This document shows, piece after piece, positions 41,652 to 49,961 of a stretch of DNA of 64,000 bases (position 1 is the stretch's first letter; each line of letters begins with the position of its first letter). Source of the DNA: RYN-230 sp963711705 (GTDB lineage: Bacteria > Actinomycetota > Actinomycetes > Streptosporangiales > Streptosporangiaceae); contig CAVQFM010000010.1 in NCBI GenBank assembly GCA_963711705.1, positions 128,655-192,654 of the forward strand. Direction: 5' to 3'. The notes under the pieces are model-generated. The model saw nothing but the letters and a program-made list of their open reading frames with translations, ran no database searches and was not told the DNA's origin. The position numbers and the translations under genes were made by a program.

Positions 41652-43106
41652 TCAGAGGGCGCCGGCGGCTGCCTCCACCTCACCTTCCAGCAGCCCGACG
41701 GCCTGGTCCAGGGTGCGTGGCTTCAGCGCCCGCAACACGAGCATGTAGCCGATCCCGGCCGCGATCAAGGCCAGCGTCAGCCACGGCAGGTAACTGTACG
41801 GGGCGGGCTGGCCCGGGCGCAGGTCACCCCAGACCGGGATGGCCAGCACCAGCACGCCGATCACCGGGGTGACCACCCAGGCCCACACGTTCTTGTGCAC
41901 GCCCTGGCGGCGGAACCGGGCCCACTGCACGATCAGCGCGACGTTGGCCATCAGGTACATGAGCACCAGGCCGAGAATGCCGTACGTGCTGAGCAGGCCG
42001 ACGGCCGTGCCCGGGTCGGTGAACGCGGTGGAGATGACCCCGATCGCGATGCTGGGCGCGACGAACGCGATGGCCGCGGCCCACGGGGTGCGGAACCGCG
42101 GGCTGATCGCGGCCAGCGACCTGGGCCACAGGCCGCCGCGGGCGCCCGCGAAGATGACCCGCGAGGTCTGGGTGTTCGCGGCCACGTACGAGCTGGTCAC
42201 GCTGGTCAGGAAGATCCAGGTGATGAGCGGGGCGAGCGGCGAGATGAACTGCTTGGCCGCGGTCTGGAACGGGTTCCCGTCTGCGGTGAGCGCCCCGATG
42301 TGACCGGGACCGAACGCGATGATCAGCGCGTACGAGCAGAACACGTACAGGATGCCGCTGATCACCACGGTGCCGATCACCGCGAGCGGCACGTTGCGCC
42401 GCGGGTTGCGGGTCTCCTCGGCCAGCGGGGCGGCCGCCTCGAACCCGCCGAAGGCCAGCACGGCGAGCGAGAACGCGATGAAGATGTCCTTGGTCCCGGA
42501 CCCGCTGGGCCAGCTGAACGGGGTGCCGGACAGCCCCTGCGCGCCGCCCTGGGCCAGCACGGCAATGGCCAGCACCAGCAGCAGCACCACCTCGAACACG
42601 TAGAGCACCACGGTGGTGCGCACGCCGAACTTGAGCCCGACGATCACCGGAGCGACCACCAGGGCGCCGTACAGGATCGTGACGATCTGGGTGATGCCCC
42701 AGATGTGCGGGTCGTTCAGCACGTTCTGCACGATGTACTGGCCGACGAAGATGTAGATGCCGCCGAACGCGATGATGTACCCGAGCAGGGTCATCACCCC
42801 GACCACGACCGAGGTGCGGACGCCCATGGCCCGCGCGATGTAGGTCAGGAACGACCCGGCGCTCGGGAACACGCCGGAGAACAGGGCCAGGCTGGCCGCG
42901 GTGGCGATCAGCCCGACCATGCTGATCAGGAAGACCAGCGGGACCGAGGCGCCGGCGAACGCGGCCATCAGCCCCGTGGTGAAGAACAGGTTGAACGCGG
43001 GCGCGACCTGGGCCAGGCCGGGCATGAGCACGCCGAGCAGGCCGATCTCACCGCGCGGCAGGGTCGCGCGGCCCGCCTCATCGGCGGTCTGGGTGTTCGC
43101 GGCCAT
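41652..43106 (-). CDS. APC superfamily amino acid/polyamine permease
   Basis: A 484-aa transporter with 12 hydrophobic segments. The first helix reads GEIGLLGVLMPGLAQVAPAFNLFFTTG, and the consensus after helix 6, FGGFEAAAPLAEETRNPRRNVPLAVIGT, is the classic APC signature. The substrate is not deducible. It starts 3 bases after the stop of the alpha/beta hydrolase and belongs to the minus-strand operon M20 peptidase - GntR - hydrolase - permease, which suggests uptake of an amino-acid-like compound that is then hydrolysed. Confidence 0.9.
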   Translation of the reverse strand: MAANTQTADEAGRATLPRGEIGLLGVLMPGLAQVAPAFNLFFTTGLMAAFAGASVPLVFLISMVGLIATAASLALFSGVFPSAGSFLTYIARAMGVRTSVVVGVMTLLGYIIAFGGIYIFVGQYIVQNVLNDPHIWGITQIVTILYGALVVAPVIVGLKFGVRTTVVLYVFEVVLLLVLAIAVLAQGGAQGLSGTPFSWPSGSGTKDIFIAFSLAVLAFGGFEAAAPLAEETRNPRRNVPLAVIGTVVISGILYVFCSYALIIAFGPGHIGALTADGNPFQTAAKQFISPLAPLITWIFLTSVTSSYVAANTQTSRVIFAGARGGLWPRSLAAISPRFRTPWAAAIAFVAPSIAIGVISTAFTDPGTAVGLLSTYGILGLVLMYLMANVALIVQWARFRRQGVHKNVWAWVVTPVIGVLVLAIPVWGDLRPGQPAPYSYLPWLTLALIAAGIGYMLVLRALKPRTLDQAVGLLEGEVEAAAGAL

Positions 43107-43109
43107 CTG

Positions 43110-43912
43110 TCATTCCTTTCCCTGGCTGCGGACGAAGTCGAGGACTGCGTGGTTGAAACTGCTGGGGTGCTCCCACAGGCAGGCGTGGCCGCCACGGACC
43201 GTCTGCCACTGCGCACCAGGGATGGCCTTGTGCAGCTCGCGGGACAGGGCGACCGGGATGAGGATGTCCTCCTCGCCGGCCAGCACCATGGTGGGCACGG
43301 CGATCCCGCCCAGCCGGGCGGTGGTGTCGTGCTGCTGGATCACGGCCAGCTGGGCCAGGTAGGCGGGGACCGGCTGGTCCATGTACTTCATGGCGGTCTC
43401 GAACTCGGCCAGCTCGTCGGGGCGGTCGCTGAAGAACTCGGTGGTGAACGCCCACAGCGTGACGTCCCGCATGACGAACGGGATGCCGAGCACCGGCGCG
43501 GCGTCGGCCCACATCGCGAACATCCGGGAGCAGAACGGCCCCGGCGCCGCGTACGTGCAGGCCATGGTCACTGACCGGAGATCTTCCGGGTAGGCCAGCG
43601 CGTACTCCTGGACGATCATCCCGCCCATCGACACACCGAGCAGGTGGAACCCGGTGATGCCCAGGTGGTCGACCAGCGCCTTGGCGTCGTCGGCCAGCAG
43701 CCGGGACGAGTAGGGGCCGGCGGCTTGCTGGTCTGGCCGATACCCCGGTTGTCGAACATCAGCAGCCGGTAGCCGGCCCCGGTCAGGTCGGCTTCCTGGA
43801 AGGCCCAGGTCTCCAGGTCGTCGGCGAGCCCGTTGACGCAGACGATGGTCTCCGGGCCGTCGCCCGCGATCCGGTAGTGCACGTCGATCCCGTTGACAGC
43901 GGCGAATGGCAT
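43110..43912 (-). CDS. Alpha/beta hydrolase with one frameshift
   Basis: The N-terminal part (from ATG 43912: MPFAAVNGIDVHYRIAG, then LLMFDNRGIGQTSKPP) and the rest (LLADDAKALVDHLGI, GVSMGGMIVQEYALAYPEDL, VLAGEEDILIP, GGHACLWEHP) are in different frames. They join if one base is restored near 43716, in a CCGCCGGCCCC run where PPGPYSS would be expected. Nucleophile Ser in GVSMGG, acid Asp in GEEDILIP and His in GGHACLW are all present. It is probably an ester/lactone hydrolase of the 3-oxoadipate enol-lactonase type. It is 3 bases from both neighbours. Confidence 0.75.
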
Positions 43913-43914
43913 GG

Positions 43915-44709
43915 CTACTCCTGTGGGTCCGGCGGTGGGGTGGCTGCCCGCAGGCTCACCCGCGCGTGCAGTTCGCGCAGCATGCCCTCGGTCAGCGAGA
44001 AGTGCTCAGCGGCCAGTGCGGCGGCCTGATCCGGGTCGCCGTCGACGACGGCCTGGGCCAGCACCGGGTGCTGCTGCAGCGCCCGGCCGCGCACCTCGGG
44101 GCTGTACGGCTCGGCCTCGAAGCCGAAGCTGATGTCGTGCCGGATGCTCAGGCTGAGGCTGGTCAGGTGCGGGTTGTGGGTGGCGTCGGCGATGGCCCGG
44201 TGCAGTGCGAGGTCGGCCATCCGGGAGGATTCCCGGTCCGCCCCGGCCCGCTCGTAGTCGGCCAGCGCGGCGCGGATCGCCTTGACGTCGGTGTCGGTGC
44301 GCCGCTGCGCCGCGACGCGGGCGATCTGCTGCTCGATGACCTGCCGGAAGTCGAGGACCAGCTCCAGTTCCTGCCACTCGGAGCCCAGCGTCCGGCGGAT
44401 CGCCTCGGCCGACCCCGGGCCCCAGCCCGCCTCGACGAACGTGCCGCCCGACCGGCCGCGGCGCACGGTGACGTAGCCGGACTCGGCCAGCCGGGCGATG
44501 GCCTCGCGCACGGTGGCCCGGCTGACGCTGAGCATGGCGGCCAGCTCACGCTCGGTGGGCAGCCGCTGGCCGGGCACGAACTGGCCGAGGGCGATCGCGG
44601 TGACGAAGCGCTCGGCGATCCGTTCCCCGGTGCTGCGCATGGTCATCGGGGAGAGCAGGCCCGGCGGTGACCCGGTCACCGGGCGCCCCCGTTCTGGTTG
44701 CCCGGTCAC
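43915..44709 (-). CDS. GntR family regulator, FadR subfamily
   Basis: A 264-aa repressor-type regulator. The N-terminal winged helix (about residues 22-90) contains ALGQFVPGQRLPTERELAAML and SVSRATVREAIARLAESGYV. The C-terminal FCD domain (about 100-245) has the metal-ligand pattern D/H in LALHRAIADATHNPHL. The GTG at 44709 lies 7 bases after GGGGAGG and overlaps the stop of the M20 gene. It is embedded in the operon it probably controls; a palindrome at 46102-46137 upstream of the operon is its likely operator. Confidence 0.88.
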   Translation of the reverse strand: MTGQPERGRPVTGSPPGLLSPMTMRSTGERIAERFVTAIALGQFVPGQRLPTERELAAMLSVSRATVREAIARLAESGYVTVRRGRSGGTFVEAGWGPGSAEAIRRTLGSEWQELELVLDFRQVIEQQIARVAAQRRTDTDVKAIRAALADYERAGADRESSRMADLALHRAIADATHNPHLTSLSLSIRHDISFGFEAEPYSPEVRGRALQQHPVLAQAVVDGDPDQAAALAAEHFSLTEGMLRELHARVSLRAATPPPDPQE

Positions 44710-46094
44710 CACGTCACCTCCCCACCGGCTGCGCCCGCGGCCCGCGCCGGGTGGGCTGCTGCGCCCGGCTCCGCCAGACCCGCTGTGGCTGGTGGCAACC
44801 CGCCGCCTGCGTAGTAGCTGGCCAGGAAGCGGGCCAGGGTCCGCGCCCCGGCCACGATGCTGTCCAGCTCGACCGCCTCATCGGTGCCGTGGATGTTGCG
44901 GGCCCGGGGCCCGTAGGCGACCGCGGGCACGCCGAACTGATTCAGGTAGATCCGCGCGTCGGTGGTGCTGCCCAGGGCGAACTTCCGCGGCGGCGAGCCG
45001 TGCGCGGACTGGTGGGCGGCGGCCAGCGCGCTGGCCAGCGGGTGCCCGCCGTCCAGCAGGTAGCCCTCGGCGCGGAACCCGCTGGCCCGCACCTGGGGTG
45101 GGTGCCCGGCCAGCCACGGGTCACCGGCCGCGGCCGACGCGACCGCGTCGGACACCCGCTTCAGCGCCTCGTCCGGGGTCCAGCTGGGCGGGAAGCCGAC
45201 CCGCAGGCCGACCGTGGCCTGCCCGGGCACGCTGGACGGCCAGTCACCGGCCCGCACCACCCCGGCGTTCACCGCGCACGCCCGGTCCAGCTGGCGGAAC
45301 GGATCGGCCAGCTGCAGCGCCATGCCGGCTTCCAGCGCGCGGACGCTGCCGATCAGCCGCAGCACGAAGTCCACCGGGTTCACCGCGCGGTGCGCGGACT
45401 CGGCGTGCGCGGGCAGGCCGCGCACGGTCAGCTCGGCCCACAGGATGCCCACGCCGCCCAGCAGCAGCCCCAGGTCGGTGGGCTCCAGCAGCACGGCCGC
45501 GTCGGCCAGCACGCCGTCCCGGGTGGTGGCCAGCGTCCCGTTGCCGGTGCATTCCTCCTCGATGACCGAGGCGAACGTGAGCCGCCCGCGCAGCCAGCCC
45601 GGGGCGGCCCGGTGCAGCGCGGCGATGGCCAGCGTGGCCAGCGCGAACCCGCCCTTCATGTCGCCCGCGCCGCGGCCCAGCAGCCAGCCGTCCTGCCGGA
45701 CCGGGGTGAACGGTGGCACCGACCACAGCCCGGCTTCGGCCGGGACCACGTCGATGTGCCCGTTCAGGATCAGCGACGGCCCGGTCCCGTAGACCAGGTG
45801 GCCGATCACGTTGGGCCGCCCGGCGTAGGGCAGCTGCGGCACGCCCGCGACCGGGTCGGCCGCGATGTCCTCGCCGACCGGGGTGGCCGCGGTGGTGAAG
45901 CCGAGACGGTCCAGCTCGGCCCGGACTATCTGCTGGGCGGTCTCCTCCGCGCCGACCGGGCTGGGCGCGGCGACCAGCCGCTCCAGGAAGCCGAACGCGT
46001 CCTCGGCCAGGTCGTCGATGGCCCGGTCCAGGGCAGCGGCGTCGAGGGAGGCGGTGTCCGGGGCGGGCAGGTCGGGATTACCGGGGTGTGGCAC
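44706..46094 (-). CDS. M20 family metallopeptidase (ArgE/DapE/ACY1-like)
   Basis: A 462-aa di-zinc hydrolase of acylated amino acids or small peptides. Metal and catalytic motifs: LNGHIDVVPAEA (His, Asp), GRGAGDMKGG (bridging Asp), VIEEECTGNG (catalytic Glu-Glu), LLEPTDLG and IHGTDEAVELD (His). The dimerisation domain starts near residue 190 (GILWAELTVRGLPAHAES). The GTG at 46094 opens the operon, and the C-terminal 30 residues are Ala-rich. Together with the permease it points to use of an N-acyl amino acid or dipeptide. Confidence 0.9.
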   Translation of the reverse strand: MPHPGNPDLPAPDTASLDAAALDRAIDDLAEDAFGFLERLVAAPSPVGAEETAQQIVRAELDRLGFTTAATPVGEDIAADPVAGVPQLPYAGRPNVIGHLVYGTGPSLILNGHIDVVPAEAGLWSVPPFTPVRQDGWLLGRGAGDMKGGFALATLAIAALHRAAPGWLRGRLTFASVIEEECTGNGTLATTRDGVLADAAVLLEPTDLGLLLGGVGILWAELTVRGLPAHAESAHRAVNPVDFVLRLIGSVRALEAGMALQLADPFRQLDRACAVNAGVVRAGDWPSSVPGQATVGLRVGFPPSWTPDEALKRVSDAVASAAAGDPWLAGHPPQVRASGFRAEGYLLDGGHPLASALAAAHQSAHGSPPRKFALGSTTDARIYLNQFGVPAVAYGPRARNIHGTDEAVELDSIVAGARTLARFLASYYAGGGLPPATAGLAEPGAAAHPARAAGAAGGEVTW

Positions 46095-46101
46095 AGTCCA
46101 T

Positions 46102-46137
46102 CCAAAAGGCTAAAGGTTGAGACATTAGACCTTTTGG
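46102..46137 (-). promoter_or_regulatory. Likely GntR operator/promoter of the M20 operon
   Basis: A 36-base palindromic block in an AT-rich patch directly before the operon: outer arms CCAAAAGG/CCTTTTGG (perfect) and inner AGGT/ACCT positions in AGGTTGAGACATTAGACCT, which resembles FadR-type sites. It lies 7 bases from the M20 start codon. Confidence 0.6.
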
Positions 46138-46157
46138 CGGCCAACGCTGTCAAGCCT

Positions 46158-46287
46158 CGGTTCCCCCGCCCGGTTCCCCCCGCCCGGTTCCGCCCGCCCG
46201 GGTTCCCCCCGCCCGGGTTCCCCCGCCCGGGTTCCCCCCGCCCGGGTTCCCCCCGCCCGGTTCCCCCCGCCGGGTTCCGCCCACCGG
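46158..46287 (+). repeat. GC-rich tandem repeat array
   Basis: About nine imperfect copies of a 14-16-base unit of the form GGGTTCCCCCCGCCC, with unit length varying by runs of C and G. It lies between the M20 operator and the palindromic element at 46291. It is not coding in any convincing way; length variation by slippage is expected. Strand-biased C tracts could form unusual structures. Confidence 0.85.
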
Positions 46288-46290
46288 GTT

Positions 46291-46340
46291 CGTGATCATG
46301 AGATTGGTCCGAATCTATTCGTCCCTAAGTCATGATCACG
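46291..46340 (+). repeat. 50-bp palindromic dispersed repeat, copy B
   Basis: The same size and design as 7828-7877: arms CGTGATCATGA / TCATGATCACG and a 26-base core containing CTATTCG and CCCTAA, where copy A has AGATTCG and CCCTAA. The stop codon of the MerR gene (46336-46338) lies inside its right arm, so the element forms the 3' end of that gene. Confidence 0.85.
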
Positions 46341-47301
46341 AAGACGTGGCAGGCGCCGCGGTCCCGCCGTGCGCGCGGAGCGCGGCGATCAGCCATTCGA
46401 ACACGGGCACATGAGGCTCGAACGGCGGGAAGCCATTGATGATGCACATCAGCTGCCAGTACCGCTCCATCCGGGCATCGATGGACACCTCCAGCCCTTC
46501 CAGCAACTCCGGGCGGTGCTGGTCCTCCTCGGTGCCCGCGAGGATCCGGTCCAGCATGGCAGCCCCTTCGGCTGAAGCAGGATCTACGGCCTGCCCGGCG
46601 GCGGTACCCGCATGCTCCATGATCCCCGCCAGCAGCTCGGGCCGGTCCTCGCTGTGCCGGGCCGTTGCCCCGGCCGGCGCTGGGTCCCCGGCCCCGGTCT
46701 GGGCCCCGTACTCGGCCATGGTGCGGACGCGGCGGCGGAACGCCGGGTCCTGGACCAGCTCAGCTAGCTCTAGCCAGGCGTCCACCTGCTCGGCAGACGG
46801 GTCATCGGGCAAGTCGGGGGTGGCCTGGCGCAGGCCGAGGGCCAGCCCCGGATCAGGTTCCAGGCCGTCGAAGATCTCCGTGACGAAGTCGTCGATGATC
46901 TGCCTGCGCTCCTGTGCGGACAGCTTGGCCAGCCTGCTCATCAGCGCCATCTCCTCGATAGTCGATCCGCGGCGGGCCACCGACGCGAGCACGGCCCGGT
47001 GCAGCCGCAAGGTCCGGATCTGCGTGTCCAGCGCAGCTACGTGGGTGGCGGCCACCTCGGCCACGGTGACGTTCCCGGCCAGCACGCGCCGCACGTCGGC
47101 CAAGCCCAGGCCCAGCCCGCGCAAGGTGGCGACCAGTTCCAGCCGGGCCGCGCAGCGCGCGTCATACAGTCGCCGGCCACCCCCGGTGCGCCCGGCCGGC
47201 GGGACTGCGCCAATGTCGGACCAGTACCGGATGGTGCGTACCGGCAGCCCGGTTCGCTGGGCCAGCTCGCCAATGGTGACCAGCCCGCCATCGTTCTCCA
47301 T
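46336..47301 (-). CDS. MerR family transcriptional regulator with long C-terminal domain
   Basis: A 321-aa regulator. Residues 8-75 are a MerR winged helix: VTIGELAQRTGLPVRTIRYWSDIGAVPPAGRT followed by the dimer helix. The ~220-residue C-terminal part is acidic and helical with no Cys metal site. It resembles MerR proteins of actinobacteria that sense hydrophobic ligands (TipA/BmrR-like), but I cannot name an effector. A textbook MerR promoter lies at the start codon, implying autoregulation and a leaderless mRNA. The last codons overlap a dispersed palindrome. Confidence 0.88.
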   Translation of the reverse strand: MENDGGLVTIGELAQRTGLPVRTIRYWSDIGAVPPAGRTGGGRRLYDARCAARLELVATLRGLGLGLADVRRVLAGNVTVAEVAATHVAALDTQIRTLRLHRAVLASVARRGSTIEEMALMSRLAKLSAQERRQIIDDFVTEIFDGLEPDPGLALGLRQATPDLPDDPSAEQVDAWLELAELVQDPAFRRRVRTMAEYGAQTGAGDPAPAGATARHSEDRPELLAGIMEHAGTAAGQAVDPASAEGAAMLDRILAGTEEDQHRPELLEGLEVSIDARMERYWQLMCIINGFPPFEPHVPVFEWLIAALRAHGGTAAPATSS

Positions 47302-47308
47302 GCCAGCG

Positions 47309-47339
47309 AGTCTGGCTCCTCCAGCCGCTGGAGGTGCAA
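47309..47339 (-). promoter_or_regulatory. MerR-type promoter with 19-bp spacer
   Basis: On the minus strand, -35 TTGCAC (47339-47334) and -10 CAGACT (47314-47309) are separated by 19 bases that hold the palindrome CCTCCAG-CCG-CTGGAGG (47318-47334). The -10 ends 7 bases before the ATG at 47301, so the transcript should be leaderless. Confidence 0.8.
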
Positions 47340-47469
47340 CCCGTTTCCGGGCCCGGATCAGTGCCGCCCGGCGCGACCCGGATCATGGTGGGTAGCAGTG
47401 CCGCCGCGCCGCGGGGATGAGCCGGGCCCGGGCGGGGAAGGGACCTAACGGCAGAAATGGGGTGACGGC

Positions 47470-48444
47470 ATGCCGGGACAGGACCCGATGCCGGAGTGGG
47501 TCGATCCGGAGCTGGCCACGCTGACCAAAGACCGGTTCAGCAGCCCGGACTGGATGTTCGAGCGGAAGCTGGACGGCGAGCGCTGCCTCACCTACCGCGA
47601 CGGGTCCGGGGTGCGGCTGATGACCCGCAACCAGAAGGTGGTCACCAGCACCTACCCGGAACTGGAGGCGGCGCTGTCCGCCCAGCAGGCCAGCGGCTTC
47701 ATCATCGACGGCGAGGTGGTCACGTTCGTCGACGGGCAGACCCGGTTCTCCCAGCTGCAGCAGCGGCTGGGGCTCGAGCACCCCTCCGCGGACCTGGTGA
47801 AGTCAACGCCGGTGGTGTACTTCATCTTCGACGTGATGTACGCCGGCGGGCGGGACCTGCGGCGGCGGCCGCTCACCGAGCGCAAGCAGGTACTCCACGA
47901 CCTGCTCAGCTACGGCGACGAGCTGCGGTTCACCGAGCACCGGACGGGCGACGGCCAGGGCTACTTCGCGGAAGCCTGCCGCCTGGGCTGGGAGGGCCTG
48001 ATCGCCAAGCAGGCCGATGCCCCGTACCGGGCCGGGCGGACCAAGGACTGGCTCAAGTTCAAGTGCGAGAGCGGCCAGGAGTTCGTGATCGGCGGGTACA
48101 CCGACCCGCAGGGCACCCGGATCGGGCTGGGTGCGCTGCTGCTCGGCTACTACGACCCGGATGGGAAGCTGATCTACGCGGGCAAGGTGGGCACCGGCTT
48201 CAACGAGCGCACGCTGCGCCGGCTGCAGGCCGAGCTGTCCGCGATCGAGCAGGACAAGCCGCCCTTCGACCAGGGCGATCTGCCCCGGCACGGGGTGCAC
48301 TGGACGCGGCCGGAACTGGTCGGCGAGGTTGGGTTCAGCGAGTGGACCACGGCGGGCCAGCTGCGCCACCCGCGGTTCCAGGGGCTGCGCCGGGACAAGT
48401 CCCCGCACGAGGTGATCAGGGAGGTTCCGCAACCACATGGCTGA
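47470..48444 (+). CDS. ATP-dependent DNA ligase, LigD ligase-domain type
   Basis: A 324-aa stand-alone ligase. The adenylated lysine is Lys33 in FERKLDGER (motif I). IIDGEVV is motif III, CRLGWEGLIAK motif IV, and DWLKFKC motif V. An OB-fold follows (about 205-300: FVIGGYTDPQG, LGALLLGYYDPDG). It corresponds to the ligase module of mycobacterial LigD used in non-homologous end joining. The stop overlaps the next gene (the polymerase module) by 8 bases, so the two parts are made in a coupled manner. AACGGCAGAAATGGGGTGACGG precedes the ATG in two parts without a strong ribosome site. Confidence 0.9.
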   Translation: MPGQDPMPEWVDPELATLTKDRFSSPDWMFERKLDGERCLTYRDGSGVRLMTRNQKVVTSTYPELEAALSAQQASGFIIDGEVVTFVDGQTRFSQLQQRLGLEHPSADLVKSTPVVYFIFDVMYAGGRDLRRRPLTERKQVLHDLLSYGDELRFTEHRTGDGQGYFAEACRLGWEGLIAKQADAPYRAGRTKDWLKFKCESGQEFVIGGYTDPQGTRIGLGALLLGYYDPDGKLIYAGKVGTGFNERTLRRLQAELSAIEQDKPPFDQGDLPRHGVHWTRPELVGEVGFSEWTTAGQLRHPRFQGLRRDKSPHEVIREVPQPHG

Positions 48445-49375
48445 CGCCAAGGCTCACGAAGAGGTCAAGCTGGGGCGGTTCACGATTCCGCTGTCCAACA
48501 CCGGCAAGGTGCTGTTCCCCGGCGACGGGATCACCAAGGGCGATCTCATCCGCTATTACCAGACCGTGGCCGGCCAGATGCTGCCGTACCTGAAGGCCCG
48601 GCCGGTGGCCATGGCCCGCTACCCGGACGGCATCACCGGCCAGCGCATCTTCCAGAAGAACGTCGGCCGGCACTTCCCGGACTGGATCCCGCGCACCGAG
48701 GTGGACAAGCAGGGCGGCGAACTGTGCCAGGTGATCTGCGAGAAACCGGCCGACCTGGTCTACCTGGCCAACCAGGCCTGCATCGAGCTGCACCCGTTCC
48801 TCAGCCAGGTCGGTGCGCTGCACCAGCCCGACCAGCTGATCTTCGATCTCGACCCGCCGGACGACGACCACTTCCCCCAGATCCGCGAGGTGGCACTGCG
48901 GCTGCGCGACATTCTCGAAGACGGCCTCGGACTGACCGCGTACGTCAAGACCACCGGCAGCAAGGGGCTGCACGTCCAGGTCGCGCTGACCCCCCAGGAA
49001 GATTTCGACGCCGTCCGCGAGTTCGCCCACCAGGTCGCCGAGCGGCTGGTCGCGGACCGGCCCGAGCTGGTCAGCATCGAGCAGCGCAAGGACGCCCGCG
49101 GCGGCCACATCTACGCGGACATCATGCGCAACGCCTACGCGCAGACCGCGGCCGCGCCCTACTCGGTACGGGCCCGGCCGGGCGCGCCGGTCGCCGCCCC
49201 ACTGCACTGGGCCGAGGTCGAGGACGATACGCTCACCGCGCGCCGCTTCACCGTGCGCAACATCGATGCCCGCCTGGCCGACCTGGAGAAGTCCGGTGAC
49301 CCGTGGGCCGGCATGTCCCGGCACCGGGCCGGGCTGGCCAAGGCCCGCCGCCTGCTGGCCCAGCAGGCCCGGTAA
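48437..49375 (+). CDS. LigD polymerase-domain (PrimPol) protein
   Basis: A 312-aa archaeo-eukaryotic primase-type polymerase, the POL module of LigD. The catalytic aspartates are Asp137 and Asp139 in LIFDLDPP; the third metal ligand probably lies in FDAVREFAHQVAE...ADIMRNAY downstream. It opens with LSNTGKVLFPGDGITKGDLIRYY, the family start. It fills gaps with rNTPs during end joining. It overlaps the ligase gene by 8 bases. No nuclease module or Ku gene is in this window. Confidence 0.92.
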   Translation: MADAKAHEEVKLGRFTIPLSNTGKVLFPGDGITKGDLIRYYQTVAGQMLPYLKARPVAMARYPDGITGQRIFQKNVGRHFPDWIPRTEVDKQGGELCQVICEKPADLVYLANQACIELHPFLSQVGALHQPDQLIFDLDPPDDDHFPQIREVALRLRDILEDGLGLTAYVKTTGSKGLHVQVALTPQEDFDAVREFAHQVAERLVADRPELVSIEQRKDARGGHIYADIMRNAYAQTAAAPYSVRARPGAPVAAPLHWAEVEDDTLTARRFTVRNIDARLADLEKSGDPWAGMSRHRAGLAKARRLLAQQAR

Positions 49376-49409
49376 CCGGGCCGCGGAGAGTGCGGAAGCG
49401 AGGAGTGGG

Positions 49410-49935
49410 ATGACCATCGGTGATCTGCTGGCCGACGCGTTCAGCCGGATCCGCGGGGTGGTGCACGACGTCACCGGCGGACTGACCGAGGAGCAGCTGG
49501 CGTTCCGCCCGGCCGGGCAGGGCAACTCGATCGCCTGGCTGGTCTGGCACCTGACCCGGATCCAGGACGACCACGTCGCCCAGGTGGCCGGGACCGAGCA
49601 GGCCTGGACCGCGGACGGCTGGTCCGCCCGGTTCGCGCTGCCGTACCGGCCCGGGGATACCGGCTACGGGCACAGCAGTGAGCAGGTGGCCGCCTGCCGG
49701 GCCCCGGCCGGGCTGCTGACCGGATACCACGACGCGGTGTTCCGGCACACGGTCAGTTACGTGCAGGGCCTGACCGGGGACGAGCCTGGACCGGGTGGTG
49801 GACAGGGCCTGGGACCCGCCGGTCACCCTGGGCGTGCGGCTGGTCAGCGTGGTCTCCGACGACCTGCAGCACGCGGGCCAGGCGGCGTATCTGCACGGCC
49901 TGGTCGTCAAGGGCTGGGACGCGGCCGACATCTGA
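49410..49935 (+). CDS. DinB/DUF664-like protein with one frameshift
   Basis: A four-helix-bundle protein of the DinB superfamily (metal-dependent, thiol-transferase-related). The first part (MTIGDLLADAFSRIRGVVHDVTGGL, SIAWLVWHLTRIQDDHV) includes the first metal His. The end (LDRVVDRAWDPPVTLGVRLVSV, DDLQHAGQAAYLHGLV) holds the last His, but in the +1 frame. An extra C at about 49785 (GAGCCTGG, where GAGCTGG is expected) explains it. It is about 174 residues if corrected. AGGAG lies 5 bases ahead of the ATG. The partner thiol and role are unknown. Confidence 0.75.
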
Positions 49936-49961
49936 GCCCGCGCGCCGGGCCCGGCCCGGGA

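Noticed and set aside
46158..46340. The repeat cluster as a CRISPR array
   Set aside because: Units are 14-16 bases, directly adjacent, with no unique spacers and no cas genes nearby.
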